Shown here piece by piece: positions 34,611 through 43,372 of a stretch of 64,000 nt of DNA. Location: the NCBI RefSeq assembly GCF_003443655.1, contig NZ_CP031941.1, forward strand, positions 3,718,501 through 3,782,500, written 5' to 3'. The notes below the pieces were generated by a model. The model saw only the letters and a list, made by a program, of their open reading frames with translations, had not been told where the DNA came from and searched no databases. Source of the DNA: Nostoc sphaeroides. Its GTDB lineage: Bacteria > Cyanobacteriota > Cyanobacteriia > Cyanobacteriales > Nostocaceae. Both the position numbers and the translations under genes were made by a program. The first letter of the stretch is position 1. Every line of letters starts with the position of its first letter.

Positions 34611-36326
34611 TCACTGGAAAATAATACTTTCAGATTCATATTCTATTTCACTCTCTTCCAAAATTTCTTCAAAAGAAACCAACCTTGAAGAGCCTTGGAA
34701 ACATAAAGTTCCAATTTGATAAACTGCATTTTGAATTGGTTCTGGTATTGGACGTTTTAAACTTTTCGATACAAAATCTTCCACATATCTATGATCTTTG
34801 AAAAGCAAATAGTAAGCATATATACAATTTAATTGCAATGCCATACAGGTGATTCTCATTAACTTAGTTATATGTTCAATAATCCTCTCTCTTAAATTTT
34901 TTCTTGCTGATATTCTTTCTATATACGTTAATGCCCCCTTTCGTGGCTTAACTAGATGATGAATGATTCTAGTCTTGATAAATGTATTAATAAGCTCATC
35001 ATCAAATACAGCGAAAAGATATTTAAGGCTAATCCTCTGGACATCATCACTATAATCTTGAGATAAAAACTTTACAAATAACCAAGAGTATAATTTTCCA
35101 TGTTTTGGATACATTTTAGATAATTGGTATAGCCATTCTATATGCTCACTAAATATTTGAGTTTCTAGCTCTATACCTAATGGAATTTCATTTAAAAACT
35201 TACCAAACTGTTTTGCTTTATCTTCATTATTAATATCTTCTATTTTTAAAAATACTGTTTGATGTTCTAAATAGTAAGATTCTTTATGCATACTTATTTT
35301 TTCTGAATCAATTTCTTTTATTATGTATGTTTTATTTAGCTTTTTTTCTTGCTTGCTTTCATCATATTCCTCTTCTTGAAATGGCATTGCAGAAACTCCA
35401 CTTTCCTTTGACTCTTCAATAAAATTAATTATTTCTTCTTCAGCTTCTATAACCTTGGTTTTAGAAGCGTTTAAATTTACCCCTATTTTTAAAAGAAATT
35501 CTTGTAATATTATTGAGGCTTTAACCGCATCAGTTTTACTGTTCGTAAAAATACGGAAATCATCTACATATCTTCCAAAGTTTATACCCAAGTTAAATAA
35601 TGCTTCGTCAGCTTCCTTCAGAAATATATTGGCTATAAATCCCTCTGCTTCATTTCCTATCGGTATACCTTGACTATTATATGTTTCACTTAGTTTCCCA
35701 TCCACAATTGAGTAGTAACAGATTTTGAACTTCAAAGTTTTACCAAAAAGAATTAAGAAATGTGTGTCTTTTGCTATATTAATTTGTTTTGAAATCGCTA
35801 ATAGCAAGTATTCGTGAGATATGGAATCATAAAAAGACGATATATCGGTTTTCAACATACAACTGCTGTTCTCAACTTGTGATAATTGCCAAGCGATAAA
35901 TTCTTTAACACCTTCATAGTAATACCTATATAAATTTCCCTTGGATTTCTTCTTTTTTTCAATATTTCTCTCAAGGCGATATGAAAAGCAAGTTTGAACA
36001 AACGTAAAGTCCAATAATTCAGCTAATACAGACACAAAAATAAATTTAATTACTAAGTCTTTAAATGGAGTGTATATCATTCTCCTGAAGAACATATCTG
36101 ATTTTGGTAGATAGTAAGAAAATGCAGTTTCTGCATCATATAAATTTGGATTTTCAAGAGATGATTCAATCTCTTTAAACAACTTCTCTTTATTTTGCCT
36201 ATAGTAATCTATCTCAATAAAGTTACAGTAAGAATCATGAGTAATTCTGTACGATATGGCATATACATAAGCTCTTTCAAAAACTTCTCTCTTTCTTATC
36301 TGGTCAATCAAAAAATCTTTATTCAT
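34611..36326 (-). CDS. Reverse transcriptase (unassigned, probably defence-type)
   Basis: 571 residues from the ATG at 36326; upstream in-frame starts at 36410 (ATG) and 36431 (TTG) would add 28 or 35 residues, so the N-terminus is unsettled. RT motifs are clear: M-L-K-T-D-I-S-S-F-Y-D-S-I (motif A), Q-G-I-P-I-G-N (B), and Y-V-D-D (C), with N-L-N-A-S-K-T-K (D). No maturase, HNH or protease domain is seen; about 230 C-terminal residues are helical and unrecognised. This is neither a group II intron protein nor a canonical retron by sequence. UG/DRT and Abi-type RTs share this layout. Confidence 0.85.
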   Translation of the reverse strand: MNKDFLIDQIRKREVFERAYVYAISYRITHDSYCNFIEIDYYRQNKEKLFKEIESSLENPNLYDAETAFSYYLPKSDMFFRRMIYTPFKDLVIKFIFVSVLAELLDFTFVQTCFSYRLERNIEKKKKSKGNLYRYYYEGVKEFIAWQLSQVENSSCMLKTDISSFYDSISHEYLLLAISKQINIAKDTHFLILFGKTLKFKICYYSIVDGKLSETYNSQGIPIGNEAEGFIANIFLKEADEALFNLGINFGRYVDDFRIFTNSKTDAVKASIILQEFLLKIGVNLNASKTKVIEAEEEIINFIEESKESGVSAMPFQEEEYDESKQEKKLNKTYIIKEIDSEKISMHKESYYLEHQTVFLKIEDINNEDKAKQFGKFLNEIPLGIELETQIFSEHIEWLYQLSKMYPKHGKLYSWLFVKFLSQDYSDDVQRISLKYLFAVFDDELINTFIKTRIIHHLVKPRKGALTYIERISARKNLRERIIEHITKLMRITCMALQLNCIYAYYLLFKDHRYVEDFVSKSLKRPIPEPIQNAVYQIGTLCFQGSSRLVSFEEILEESEIEYESESIIFQ

Positions 36327-36590
36327 TAGATTGTCTATATTAAAAGTGCTTTTATCGGTTTTTAGTAAGTCTAATCTAACATCTGCTGTTCTGCCCAATT
36401 CGCACCGCATCCTCCAACAATCACACAGCAAAGTGAAGGTTGTGAGATTTGAGCGTTTTCAGACTCGTGCGGCATGAAGAATACCCACTAACAATCAACG
36501 CCTAGTTGGCAAAATTAATGGAGTAAACGTCAGTGTTCGCGCATTGAGTTTACCCTTGCCGCTATGCAGCGCGATCAAATTATTTCTCCA
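36327..36590. other. Upstream region of the reverse transcriptase gene
   Basis: About 260 bases between the RT and aroE. Some RT defence systems encode a structured RNA upstream of the RT; I see no obvious long hairpin here, but the sequence is worth folding. The longer RT reading would use the right part of this stretch. Confidence 0.4.
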
Positions 36591-37481
36591 TCAACCCAAA
36601 CCTAAATGCTTTTGCAATGTTTGGCGCATGACTTCCACAGGTACAGTTTCCTGCTGTAACCAAATTTTTAATGCAGCTACCCCTTGTTGAACTAGCATTT
36701 CTAATCCATCGATCGCAATTGCGCCTTGTTTTTGTGCTTGCTCTAGAAATCGCGTCGGTTTAGGGATATATATTAAATCGTAAGCGATCGCACCCTTTGG
36801 TAAATTCGCTATTTCTTCTACACTCAAAGGCGACTCATTAACCTTGGGAAACATACCTATGGGGGTTGTGTTTACCAGCAAATTAGCTTGGGGAATTAGC
36901 TGGGGCAATTCTTCCCATTGATGAACTTGTAAGTTTTCGCTTATAAGTGAATTGTTCCAACTATGGCCAAATTCCTGTAATCTCTGCACATTACGCCCGA
37001 CAACATGAATTTCCGCAAAACCTAGTTGGTGACAACCTGCGACAACTGCTCTAGCTGCGCCACCATTGCCTAAAATTACTGCTACCTTCTGGCTCCAATC
37101 TTGCTTATATGTCGTCTGCAAAGGAGCAATAAATCCTTCTATATCTGTGTTTGTCCCCACCCATTGATTATTTTGGCGACTAACAGTATTCACTGCGCCT
37201 ATAGCTTGAGCAACAGGGGTAATTTCTGAAAGGAGCGGCATAATTGCCTGTTTATGAGGTATTGTCACACTAAAACCGACAACCCCAATAGCCGCAAAAC
37301 CTGCGATCGCTATTTCTAAATTCTGTGGTGCTATAGGAAAGGGAAGATAAACGTAATCTAATCCTAAATGAGCGATGTCTACGACGAGCTTCGCTAACGC
37401 AGCATTATGCATCGCTGGCGAGAGCGAATGCTCCACCGGATATCCAATTACCCCTAATAGCTTAGTTTTGCCTGTAATCAT
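36591..37481 (-). CDS. aroE: Shikimate dehydrogenase
   Basis: NADPH-dependent enzyme that reduces 3-dehydroshikimate to shikimate in aromatic amino-acid synthesis. 296 residues from the ATG at 37481; a start at 37496 would add five residues encoded by a TCATTTG repeat tract, so the shorter form is preferred. It has the substrate motif V-I-G-Y-P-V-E-H-S-L-S-P-A-M-H-N, catalytic lysine in V-T-I-P-H-K, and the nucleotide-binding G-N-G-G-A-A-R-A. HIP1 sites reappear in this gene, marking the edge of the AT-rich insert. Confidence 0.93.
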   Translation of the reverse strand: MITGKTKLLGVIGYPVEHSLSPAMHNAALAKLVVDIAHLGLDYVYLPFPIAPQNLEIAIAGFAAIGVVGFSVTIPHKQAIMPLLSEITPVAQAIGAVNTVSRQNNQWVGTNTDIEGFIAPLQTTYKQDWSQKVAVILGNGGAARAVVAGCHQLGFAEIHVVGRNVQRLQEFGHSWNNSLISENLQVHQWEELPQLIPQANLLVNTTPIGMFPKVNESPLSVEEIANLPKGAIAYDLIYIPKPTRFLEQAQKQGAIAIDGLEMLVQQGVAALKIWLQQETVPVEVMRQTLQKHLGLG

Positions 37482-37483
37482 TT

Positions 37484-37535
37484 TGTCATTTGTCATTTGT
37501 CATTTGTCATTTGTCATTTGTCATTTGTCATTGGG
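37484..37535. repeat. Heptanucleotide STRR (TCATTTG), about 7 units
   Basis: Seven or so units of TCATTTG overlap the 5' flank of aroE and encode the extra residues of its longer reading. A second tract (AACTCCT) is 20 bases further on (37557-37597). Confidence 0.85.
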
Positions 37536-37644
37536 CATTAGGAAAAGAAGTGTTACAACTCCTAACTCCTAACTCCTAACTCCTAACTCCCTACTCCTTG
37601 AACTAGCCTACAATTATTAAAGCTACTTAACAATTCTTTAAATC

Positions 37645-38583
37645 ATGCAGGCAACTACAGCCCCAATTCCTGGTAAATATTGGCAGTGGCGCGGGCACAA
37701 CGTTTACTACGTGCGTGCGTCCGAGAAGCAAGCGCAACGTCCGCCCTTGCTTTTGGTACATGGATTTGGTGCTTCCACAGACCACTGGCGCAAGAATATC
37801 ACAGGATTGTGTCAAGATTTTGAAGTATTTGCGATCGACCTTTTAGGATTCGGGCGATCGGCAAAACCGAAATTGCAGTATAGCGCAGACTTGTGGCGTG
37901 ACCAACTCCATGATTTTATCACTGAAGTAATTGGTCAAAAAGCAGTATTAGCGGGTAATTCCCTTGGTGGCTATGCTAGCTTATGTGTTGCAGCGCAACG
38001 TCCCGACAGTGCGGCTGGTTTAGTTTTGCTCAATAGTGCAGGGCCTTTTAGCGAAAGCCAACCGACATCTGAGCCTGAAGCTTTACAATCAGAATTTCAG
38101 CCTCCCAAACAACCCACTACTTTGCAGAAACTTCTTGGTGACGGCACTAAGTGGATTTTTCAACAACCTTTAGCCCAGTTTTTGTTATTTCAATACGTGC
38201 GACAAGGTTGGGTAATTCGCCAAACTCTAGAAAAAGTTTATCTTGACAAAAGTGCAATTACAGATCAATTAGTAGAAGAAATTGCTCGCCCTGCTTACGA
38301 TTCTGGTGCAATGGAAGTATTTGTGTCAGTCTTTAGCACTCCTCAAGGGGAGAAAGTTGATGTGCTACTAAAGCAATTAACTTGTCCATTATTGATGTTG
38401 TGGGGAGAAGCTGACCCTTGGATGAATGCTAGAGAACGTTCCCAAAAGTTTCGTCAATATTATCCTGAACTTAGAGAACATTTCCTAACAGCCGGTCATT
38501 GTCCCCATGATGAAATACCCGATAAAGTAAACCAACTTTTAGGTGATTGGGTTTTGTCTATTAGTGACATACTCCCACACTGA
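37645..38583 (+). CDS. Alpha/beta-fold hydrolase
   Basis: 312 residues. The N-terminal strand W-R-G-H-N-V-Y-Y-V leads to the oxyanion motif V-H-G-F-G-A-S at 38-44, nucleophile S106 in A-G-N-S-L-G-G, acid D in W-G-E-A-D-P-W, and His in T-A-G-H-C-P-H-D. A complete triad. The family is common in cyanobacteria and plastids (related to chlorophyll dephytylase or epoxide-hydrolase-like proteins), but the substrate is not certain. The last six residues (S-D-I-L-P-H) come from an IS605 right end inserted at the stop. Confidence 0.85.
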   Translation: MQATTAPIPGKYWQWRGHNVYYVRASEKQAQRPPLLLVHGFGASTDHWRKNITGLCQDFEVFAIDLLGFGRSAKPKLQYSADLWRDQLHDFITEVIGQKAVLAGNSLGGYASLCVAAQRPDSAAGLVLLNSAGPFSESQPTSEPEALQSEFQPPKQPTTLQKLLGDGTKWIFQQPLAQFLLFQYVRQGWVIRQTLEKVYLDKSAITDQLVEEIARPAYDSGAMEVFVSVFSTPQGEKVDVLLKQLTCPLLMLWGEADPWMNARERSQKFRQYYPELREHFLTAGHCPHDEIPDKVNQLLGDWVLSISDILPH

Positions 38584-39165
38584 CTGCAAGCAGTACAGTG
38601 TGGGCTTCTCAGCGACTCCCGGTATCCCGTCGGACATTAACTGAGCTTTGTTTAGACTGCACGAGATGCCCCTTTGCACAGTTAGAACTTGTACAAAAAT
38701 GTTCAACACCTATGTACTGTCAGAGTTTTACCTACCCACAGTGGCGACACAGCAGTGTCTGTTACTGGGTAGAACCCGATACTCTGAGTTTTCAAGGTTC
38801 TGCAAACAGATGACCAGCATTTTCGGCTTTGCCATCTAGTATTATTGTAATGAAAATATCGTTACATTGCAATGGCAAAAGTAAATTTAAATATCCGTGT
38901 AGAGCAATCAGAAATGGAAATACTAGAAAGCTATGCCCAACAAACGGGAAGAACCAAAACAGATATTATTCGCGAATACATTAGGAATTTGGCGATTCGT
39001 CGCCCACCCCATCACCCATCTGATTAAAATCAAATATTGTTCAGGGGTGGGACTCCGACGCTCGATGACTCGCTTTCCGCGTCGCTATCATCGCCCAAAA
39101 ATTCATCTCATCGCCTCCCGTTCCGGGTAGGCGAGAGGCTTCTTTTTGATTCAGCTAAGTGACCA
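38570..39165 (-). mobile_element. IS605-type remnant: right end with RHH gene, tnpB deleted
   Basis: A nine-base perfect stem (CCCACACTG/CAGTGTGGG, 38574-38604) and the sequence after it look like a TnpB-element right end read on the minus strand. The element's left side shows a hairpin at 39112-39133 (CGCCT...AGGCG). The RHH gene at 38872-39027 lies between. No tnpB or tnpA remains. The right junction gave the alpha/beta hydrolase gene a new C-terminus. Limits are approximate. Confidence 0.6.
38872..39027 (+). CDS. Ribbon-helix-helix protein, 51 residues
   Basis: A short ORF: strand V-N-L-N-I-R-V, then helix E-Q-S-E-M-E-I-L-E-S-Y-A and helix T-K-T-D-I-I-R-E-Y-I-R-N-L, the RHH/CopG pattern. 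The ATG at 38872 follows an AT-rich promoter-like sequence. It resembles the RHH gene at 30443-30613 in position, next to IS605-type ends. A role in control of the element is inferred. Confidence 0.7.
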   Translation: MAKVNLNIRVEQSEMEILESYAQQTGRTKTDIIREYIRNLAIRRPPHHPSD

Positions 39166-39183
39166 CATATTTCGTAAGGGCAT

Positions 39184-39396
39184 AGCAATGCTCATTGGTG
39201 TCAACTTAAGCTAAAACCCTTTTCAAATCTCGTTTCCAGTCGGAGACTGGAAATGCAGATCAATTGCGGCTCTGCCGCTAATCTTGAGGCGGCAGCCCCT
39301 AATTAGGCATTCCCAGTCGGAGACTCTTGACGAGGCAATCCTAAAAGCTTTTTCTAGACTGGTTTTTACATTAAGTTGACACCAATTAGCAATGTT
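39184..39396. mobile_element. MITE copy 3, shared ends with a different core
   Basis: A 195-bp element (39193-39387) with the same CATTGGTGTCAACTTAA ends as copies 1 and 2, but unrelated interior containing TTCCAGTCGGAGACTGGAA palindromes. The flanking nine bases are AGCAATGCT and AGCAATGTT, one change apart. The upstream flank CGTAAGGGCATAGC again matches the palindromic repeat seen at copy 1. Confidence 0.75.
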
Positions 39397-39427
39397 CCGT
39401 ACAGCATGGTCTATTTGCGTAGTTTAC

Positions 39428-39466
39428 CGCACTTCGACAGGCTCAGTGACCACCGTAGGCATCGCA
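39428..39466. repeat. Interspersed repeat GCACTTCGACA..CATCGC, copy 2
   Basis: Second copy of the repeat at 6689-6726, with a few base changes, lying between MITE copy 3 and the sigma-factor gene. Confidence 0.6.
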
Positions 39467-39500
39467 GGAGAATTAAGAAAAGCCTGAAACAACGTATTTT

Positions 39501-40151
39501 TTATAATAATCCTTGTAATTCGGCGAATTTACGCAAACGTGGTAGACACTGGCGCTGATAAAAACTGCTTAATGTCGGAATTGACAGTCCAAATTCTTCA
39601 GATAATTCTTTCCAGCTAACTTCTGGGGGTAGGCGTTTGAGAATTAATACCTGACAATTTACATCTGGACGCCCTTTGATGTAACTACCGCAAAGTTCTC
39701 CTTCAGAATCTGTCTTAGCCCATATCTCCAAGTCTTCCAGAATGGGAGGTGGTTGGGGCGCAGCTGGGAGGTTATCTACAGGATCAATGGTTTCACTTGT
39801 TCCACCCGATCTAGACTGACGAACCCAAAGAGGGATTGTTATGGCTTGTTCCCGGTTCTGGTTAATGTAAAAGTCTTGTAGTCTCCGTTTAAGGTAAGCA
39901 TTTAGCCAGGTGATCACACTGCCATAAGTAGGATTATAGGTTTGACCCGTCAAACCTTCACAAACATTGCGGCAAAAATACAACCAAGTTTGTTGTAGTG
40001 CGTCTTGATAATAAGGGGTACTTTCTCTCCATAGTCTACTTGCACTCAAGCGAATAATTTGCGTGAGCAGCTTCTGACGCTGAGGACTTCCAGATGGGTG
40101 TTGACAGGCTTCGCTAACTAAGCGGCGTAGGTGTTCATCGAATTGAACCAT
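39501..40151 (-). CDS. Sigma-70-like (ECF-type) transcription factor
   Basis: 216 residues. N-terminal half fits sigma region 2: Y-Y-Q-D-A-L-Q-Q-T-W-L-Y-F, V-I-T-W-L-N-A-Y-L-K-R-R-L-Q-D. C-terminal part has a region-4-like helix-turn-helix, E-V-S-W-K-E-L-S-E-E-F-G-L-S-I-P-T-L. The linker is Pro- and Asp-rich (about 120-155). This form is common in Nostocales and is often annotated as a sigma-70 family factor. No anti-sigma gene is nearby. Promoter targets are unknown. Confidence 0.75.
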   Translation of the reverse strand: MVQFDEHLRRLVSEACQHPSGSPQRQKLLTQIIRLSASRLWRESTPYYQDALQQTWLYFCRNVCEGLTGQTYNPTYGSVITWLNAYLKRRLQDFYINQNREQAITIPLWVRQSRSGGTSETIDPVDNLPAAPQPPPILEDLEIWAKTDSEGELCGSYIKGRPDVNCQVLILKRLPPEVSWKELSEEFGLSIPTLSSFYQRQCLPRLRKFAELQGLL

Positions 40152-40331
40152 GAGAATCTTGGCGAAGAAAGCAAGAATATCTTAGTATTGCGTATAACAA
40201 CACTCTAAAAAATTTTCGTCAAGATTTATTCATTGGGCATTGGGCATTGGACAAGGGGCAGTTCTTGCAGGGAGAAAAGGGGAAAAAGAATCTGCATCAA
40301 GCCTTTCACTTCCCCCTGCTCCCCATTCCCC

Positions 40332-41720
40332 TTAATCTAATCCAAACCAGGACTGGACATTTTCCAACCAGGAGTATGTGAGATTTCCGACACTCAACTT
40401 CATTTTGTTGCGAATATCTTGGATATTTCCGTTGGTTAACCTAGCTAGAGTCTGCGCTTCTTGTTCAAAACGCTTGGGTAAAGATCGTTTGTATTCTTTA
40501 CCTGCCTCACACTTCAGTTCCCCTTCAAATGGATATTGCAAAACATAACGCCCTTGGAATAATTCCCGGTTGGCAGTTGATAGGAAAGTCAAGTCTTCAG
40601 GGAATGTGTCGCGGGTGTAGCGGACATGCAGACGGGAGATGAAGACGTTAGTGTTCAAAGGGGGAGGAGCAAACTTGCGGATTGGTGTAGGCTTAGTTTG
40701 CTTACTTAGAGAATTATCATTTAGCCAAAATACGCCAGCTTCCTTGAGTTCCTCTTGGGTAAGGGGATCGGCAGCACAAGGATCGCAGCTACCCATATCC
40801 CAAGCGTATTCCAAAAAGCCGACTCTCTTGCCTTCTTTGGTGTAAGCAGTTTGAAACAGGGATTTGTAGAATTCACCAAACTCATTTTTGATAAACACGG
40901 GAAGATTGACGTTGGAGGGGATTTTCACCGTCCGATAGTTAGTGATTTGTGCCTCTCCTTGGGGCGAGAGGATATAGACAATTAAATCCTGCTCTGTTTT
41001 AGCATTGACCATGCCTAAACGAATTGGCAGGATGAACTTGGGTGATTGATAAGAAATTTGTAGCGGACGCAAAAGCTGGTAACCAGATTCCTCGAATTTA
41101 TCTAAGTTGACTTTGGCAACAAAGAATTTCATTGAGGAACGGATATAGGGCTGAAGTAACTGTTTTGCCCCTTGAGGGATTTTGTAGCCATTTTGTGTCA
41201 GCCAAGTTTCCAGTCCTCCAGATTCTTTAGCGCTGAGGATCACGATGTCGTATTCGTCCACGTTGAAACTCGCTTCGACTGTTACACCTAAATCGCGATC
41301 GCTTCTCTGAACTTGTGCCGCACCAATATTTAGATTTACTGCTGCTTGTGGAATTGCTCTGTTAAATAGTAGTAGTGGGGCACAAGGATCTGGGTCAAAA
41401 TATTCCACCAATCGCGGCGCACTAAAAGCATCTAGGCGCTCAATAATGCTGGGTAGGGCAACGCGAACTTGGTCTTTTTGCAACACCGTTGGCACTGGTA
41501 CTACGATCGCAAAATCTTTGACTTCGCCTTGGTAGTCGTTTGCCATTGTGAGGACGGTGCGATCGCCATTCCGTGCTATCACTACCTGAGAAGCTTTGTT
41601 ATACAGCTTCGTATCAGCTTTGGCTACATAAAATCCACAAAATGCCCAAGCTGCGGGTGCAAAACAAAATACTGCGACAATTGTCAACAGTAATGGCGTT
41701 AAAAGTCGAAAAATCTTCAT
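40332..41720 (-). CDS. DUF2330 domain protein, exported (copy A)
   Basis: 462 residues with a signal peptide (V-A-V-F-C-F-A-P-A-A-W-A), then the conserved C-G-F-Y-V-A-K-A-D-T-K-L-Y and N-G-D-R-T-V-L-T-M-A-N-D-Y-Q-G motifs of DUF2330. A C-D-P-C motif near residue 315 may form a disulfide or bind metal. No membrane anchor is apparent at the C-terminus. Its paralogue lies 117 bases away on the same strand, and the RnfD-like gene is upstream of both. Likely a periplasmic partner of a membrane redox protein; the reaction is unknown. Confidence 0.85.
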   Translation of the reverse strand: MKIFRLLTPLLLTIVAVFCFAPAAWAFCGFYVAKADTKLYNKASQVVIARNGDRTVLTMANDYQGEVKDFAIVVPVPTVLQKDQVRVALPSIIERLDAFSAPRLVEYFDPDPCAPLLLFNRAIPQAAVNLNIGAAQVQRSDRDLGVTVEASFNVDEYDIVILSAKESGGLETWLTQNGYKIPQGAKQLLQPYIRSSMKFFVAKVNLDKFEESGYQLLRPLQISYQSPKFILPIRLGMVNAKTEQDLIVYILSPQGEAQITNYRTVKIPSNVNLPVFIKNEFGEFYKSLFQTAYTKEGKRVGFLEYAWDMGSCDPCAADPLTQEELKEAGVFWLNDNSLSKQTKPTPIRKFAPPPLNTNVFISRLHVRYTRDTFPEDLTFLSTANRELFQGRYVLQYPFEGELKCEAGKEYKRSLPKRFEQEAQTLARLTNGNIQDIRNKMKLSVGNLTYSWLENVQSWFGLD

Positions 41721-41837
41721 TTTTTAGACCTCTATATTAAATGGTGAGTTAGGAGTTAGGAGAGACGCGATAAATCGCGTCTGTACAAGAATTAGGAGTA
41801 ATGAGTAAAAGTTCTCCCCCTGCTCCCCCCAATCCCC

Positions 41838-43268
41838 TTAATCAAATCCAAACCAGGACTGGACATTTTCCAACCAGGAGTATGTGAGGTTTCCGACACT
41901 CAACTTCATTTTGTTGCGAATATCTTGGATATTTCCGTTGGTTAACCTAGCTAGAGTCTGCGCTTCTTGTTCAAAACGCTTGGGTAAAGACCGTTTGTAT
42001 TCTTTACCTGCCTCACACTTAACTTCCCCTTCAAATGGATATTGCAAAATATAACGCCCTTGGAATAATTCACGGTTGGCAGTTTGTAGGAAAGTCAAGT
42101 CTTCAGGGAACGTGTCGCGGGTGTAGCGGACATGCAGACGGGAGATGAAGACGTTACTGTTAAAAGCGCGAGGAGCAAACCTGGGGATTGGTGTAACCGT
42201 GATTGGTATAACCGTGCTTGGTATAACCTTGATTGGTATAACCTTACCTCGCTTACTTAGAGAATTATCATTTAGCCAAAATACGCCTGCTTCTTTGAGT
42301 TCCTCTTGGGTAAGGGGATTGGCAGCACAAGGATCGCAACTACCCATATCCCAAGCGTATTCGAGAAAACCGACTCTCTTGCCTTCTTTGGTGTAAGCAG
42401 TTTGAAACAAGGATTTGTAGAATTCACCAAACTCATTTTTGATAAACACGGGAAGATTGACGTTGGAGGGGATTTTCACCGTCCGATAGTTAGTGAGTTG
42501 TGCTTCTCCTTGGGGCGAGAGGATATAGACAATTAAATCCTGCTCTGTCTTAGCATTGATCATGCCTAAACGAATTGGCAGCATGAACTTGGGTGATTGA
42601 TAAGAAATTTGTAGCGGACGCAAAAGCTGGTAGCCAGATTCCTCGAATTTATCTAAGTTGACTTTGGCAACAAAGAATTTCATTGAGGAACGGATATAGG
42701 GCTGAAGTAACTGTTTCGCTCCTTGAGGGATTTTGTAACCATTTTGTGTCAGCCAAGTTTCCAGCCCGCCAGATTCTTTAGCACTCAGGATCACGATGTC
42801 GTATTCGTCCACGTTGAAACTCGCTTCGACCGTTACACCCAAATCGGGATTAGTAAATGTCTCAGATTCATCAATATTTATTACTCCTTCTGATGAATTT
42901 ACTATTCCGGAAAATATTGGTAGTGGCGGACAAGGATTTGGGTCAAAATATTCTACCAATCGCGGGGCACTAAAAGCATCTAGGCGCTCGATAATCGTCG
43001 GTTCAGTTACACGAACTTGGTCTTTTTGCAGCACCGTTGGCACTGGTACTACGATCGCAAAATCTTTGACTTCGCCTTGGTAGTCGTTTGCCATTGTCAA
43101 GACGGTGCGATCGCCATTCCGTGCTATCACTACCTGAGAAGCTTTGTTATACAGCTTCGTATCAGCTTTGGCTACATAAAATCCACAAAATGCCCAAGCT
43201 GCGGGTGCAAAACAAAATACTGCGACAATTGTCAACAGTAATGGTGTTAAAAGTCGAAAAATCTTCAT
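41838..43268 (-). CDS. DUF2330 domain protein, exported (copy B)
   Basis: 476 residues, nearly identical to copy A over most of its length at DNA as well as protein level. It differs in two windows: a region around residues 105-135 and a 20-residue linker V-I-P-I-K-V-I-P built from a 15-bp ATTGGTATAACC repeat. The same signal peptide and C-D-P-C motif are present. The copies also share the 25 bases upstream of the ATG, so the duplication included the promoter-proximal flank. It lies between copy A and the RnfD-like gene. Confidence 0.85.
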   Translation of the reverse strand: MKIFRLLTPLLLTIVAVFCFAPAAWAFCGFYVAKADTKLYNKASQVVIARNGDRTVLTMANDYQGEVKDFAIVVPVPTVLQKDQVRVTEPTIIERLDAFSAPRLVEYFDPNPCPPLPIFSGIVNSSEGVINIDESETFTNPDLGVTVEASFNVDEYDIVILSAKESGGLETWLTQNGYKIPQGAKQLLQPYIRSSMKFFVAKVNLDKFEESGYQLLRPLQISYQSPKFMLPIRLGMINAKTEQDLIVYILSPQGEAQLTNYRTVKIPSNVNLPVFIKNEFGEFYKSLFQTAYTKEGKRVGFLEYAWDMGSCDPCAANPLTQEELKEAGVFWLNDNSLSKRGKVIPIKVIPSTVIPITVTPIPRFAPRAFNSNVFISRLHVRYTRDTFPEDLTFLQTANRELFQGRYILQYPFEGEVKCEAGKEYKRSLPKRFEQEAQTLARLTNGNIQDIRNKMKLSVGNLTYSWLENVQSWFGFD

Positions 43269-43372
43269 TTTTTAGACCTCCATATTAAATGCTGATTTAG
43301 GAGTTATGAGAGACGCGATTAATCGCGTCTGTACAAGAATTAGGAGTAGAGACGCGATTAATCGTACAAGAA

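Noticed and set aside
40639..43288. Plus-strand open frames over the DUF2330 genes
   Set aside because: They repeat in both copies because the genes are duplicates, and they are antisense shadows.
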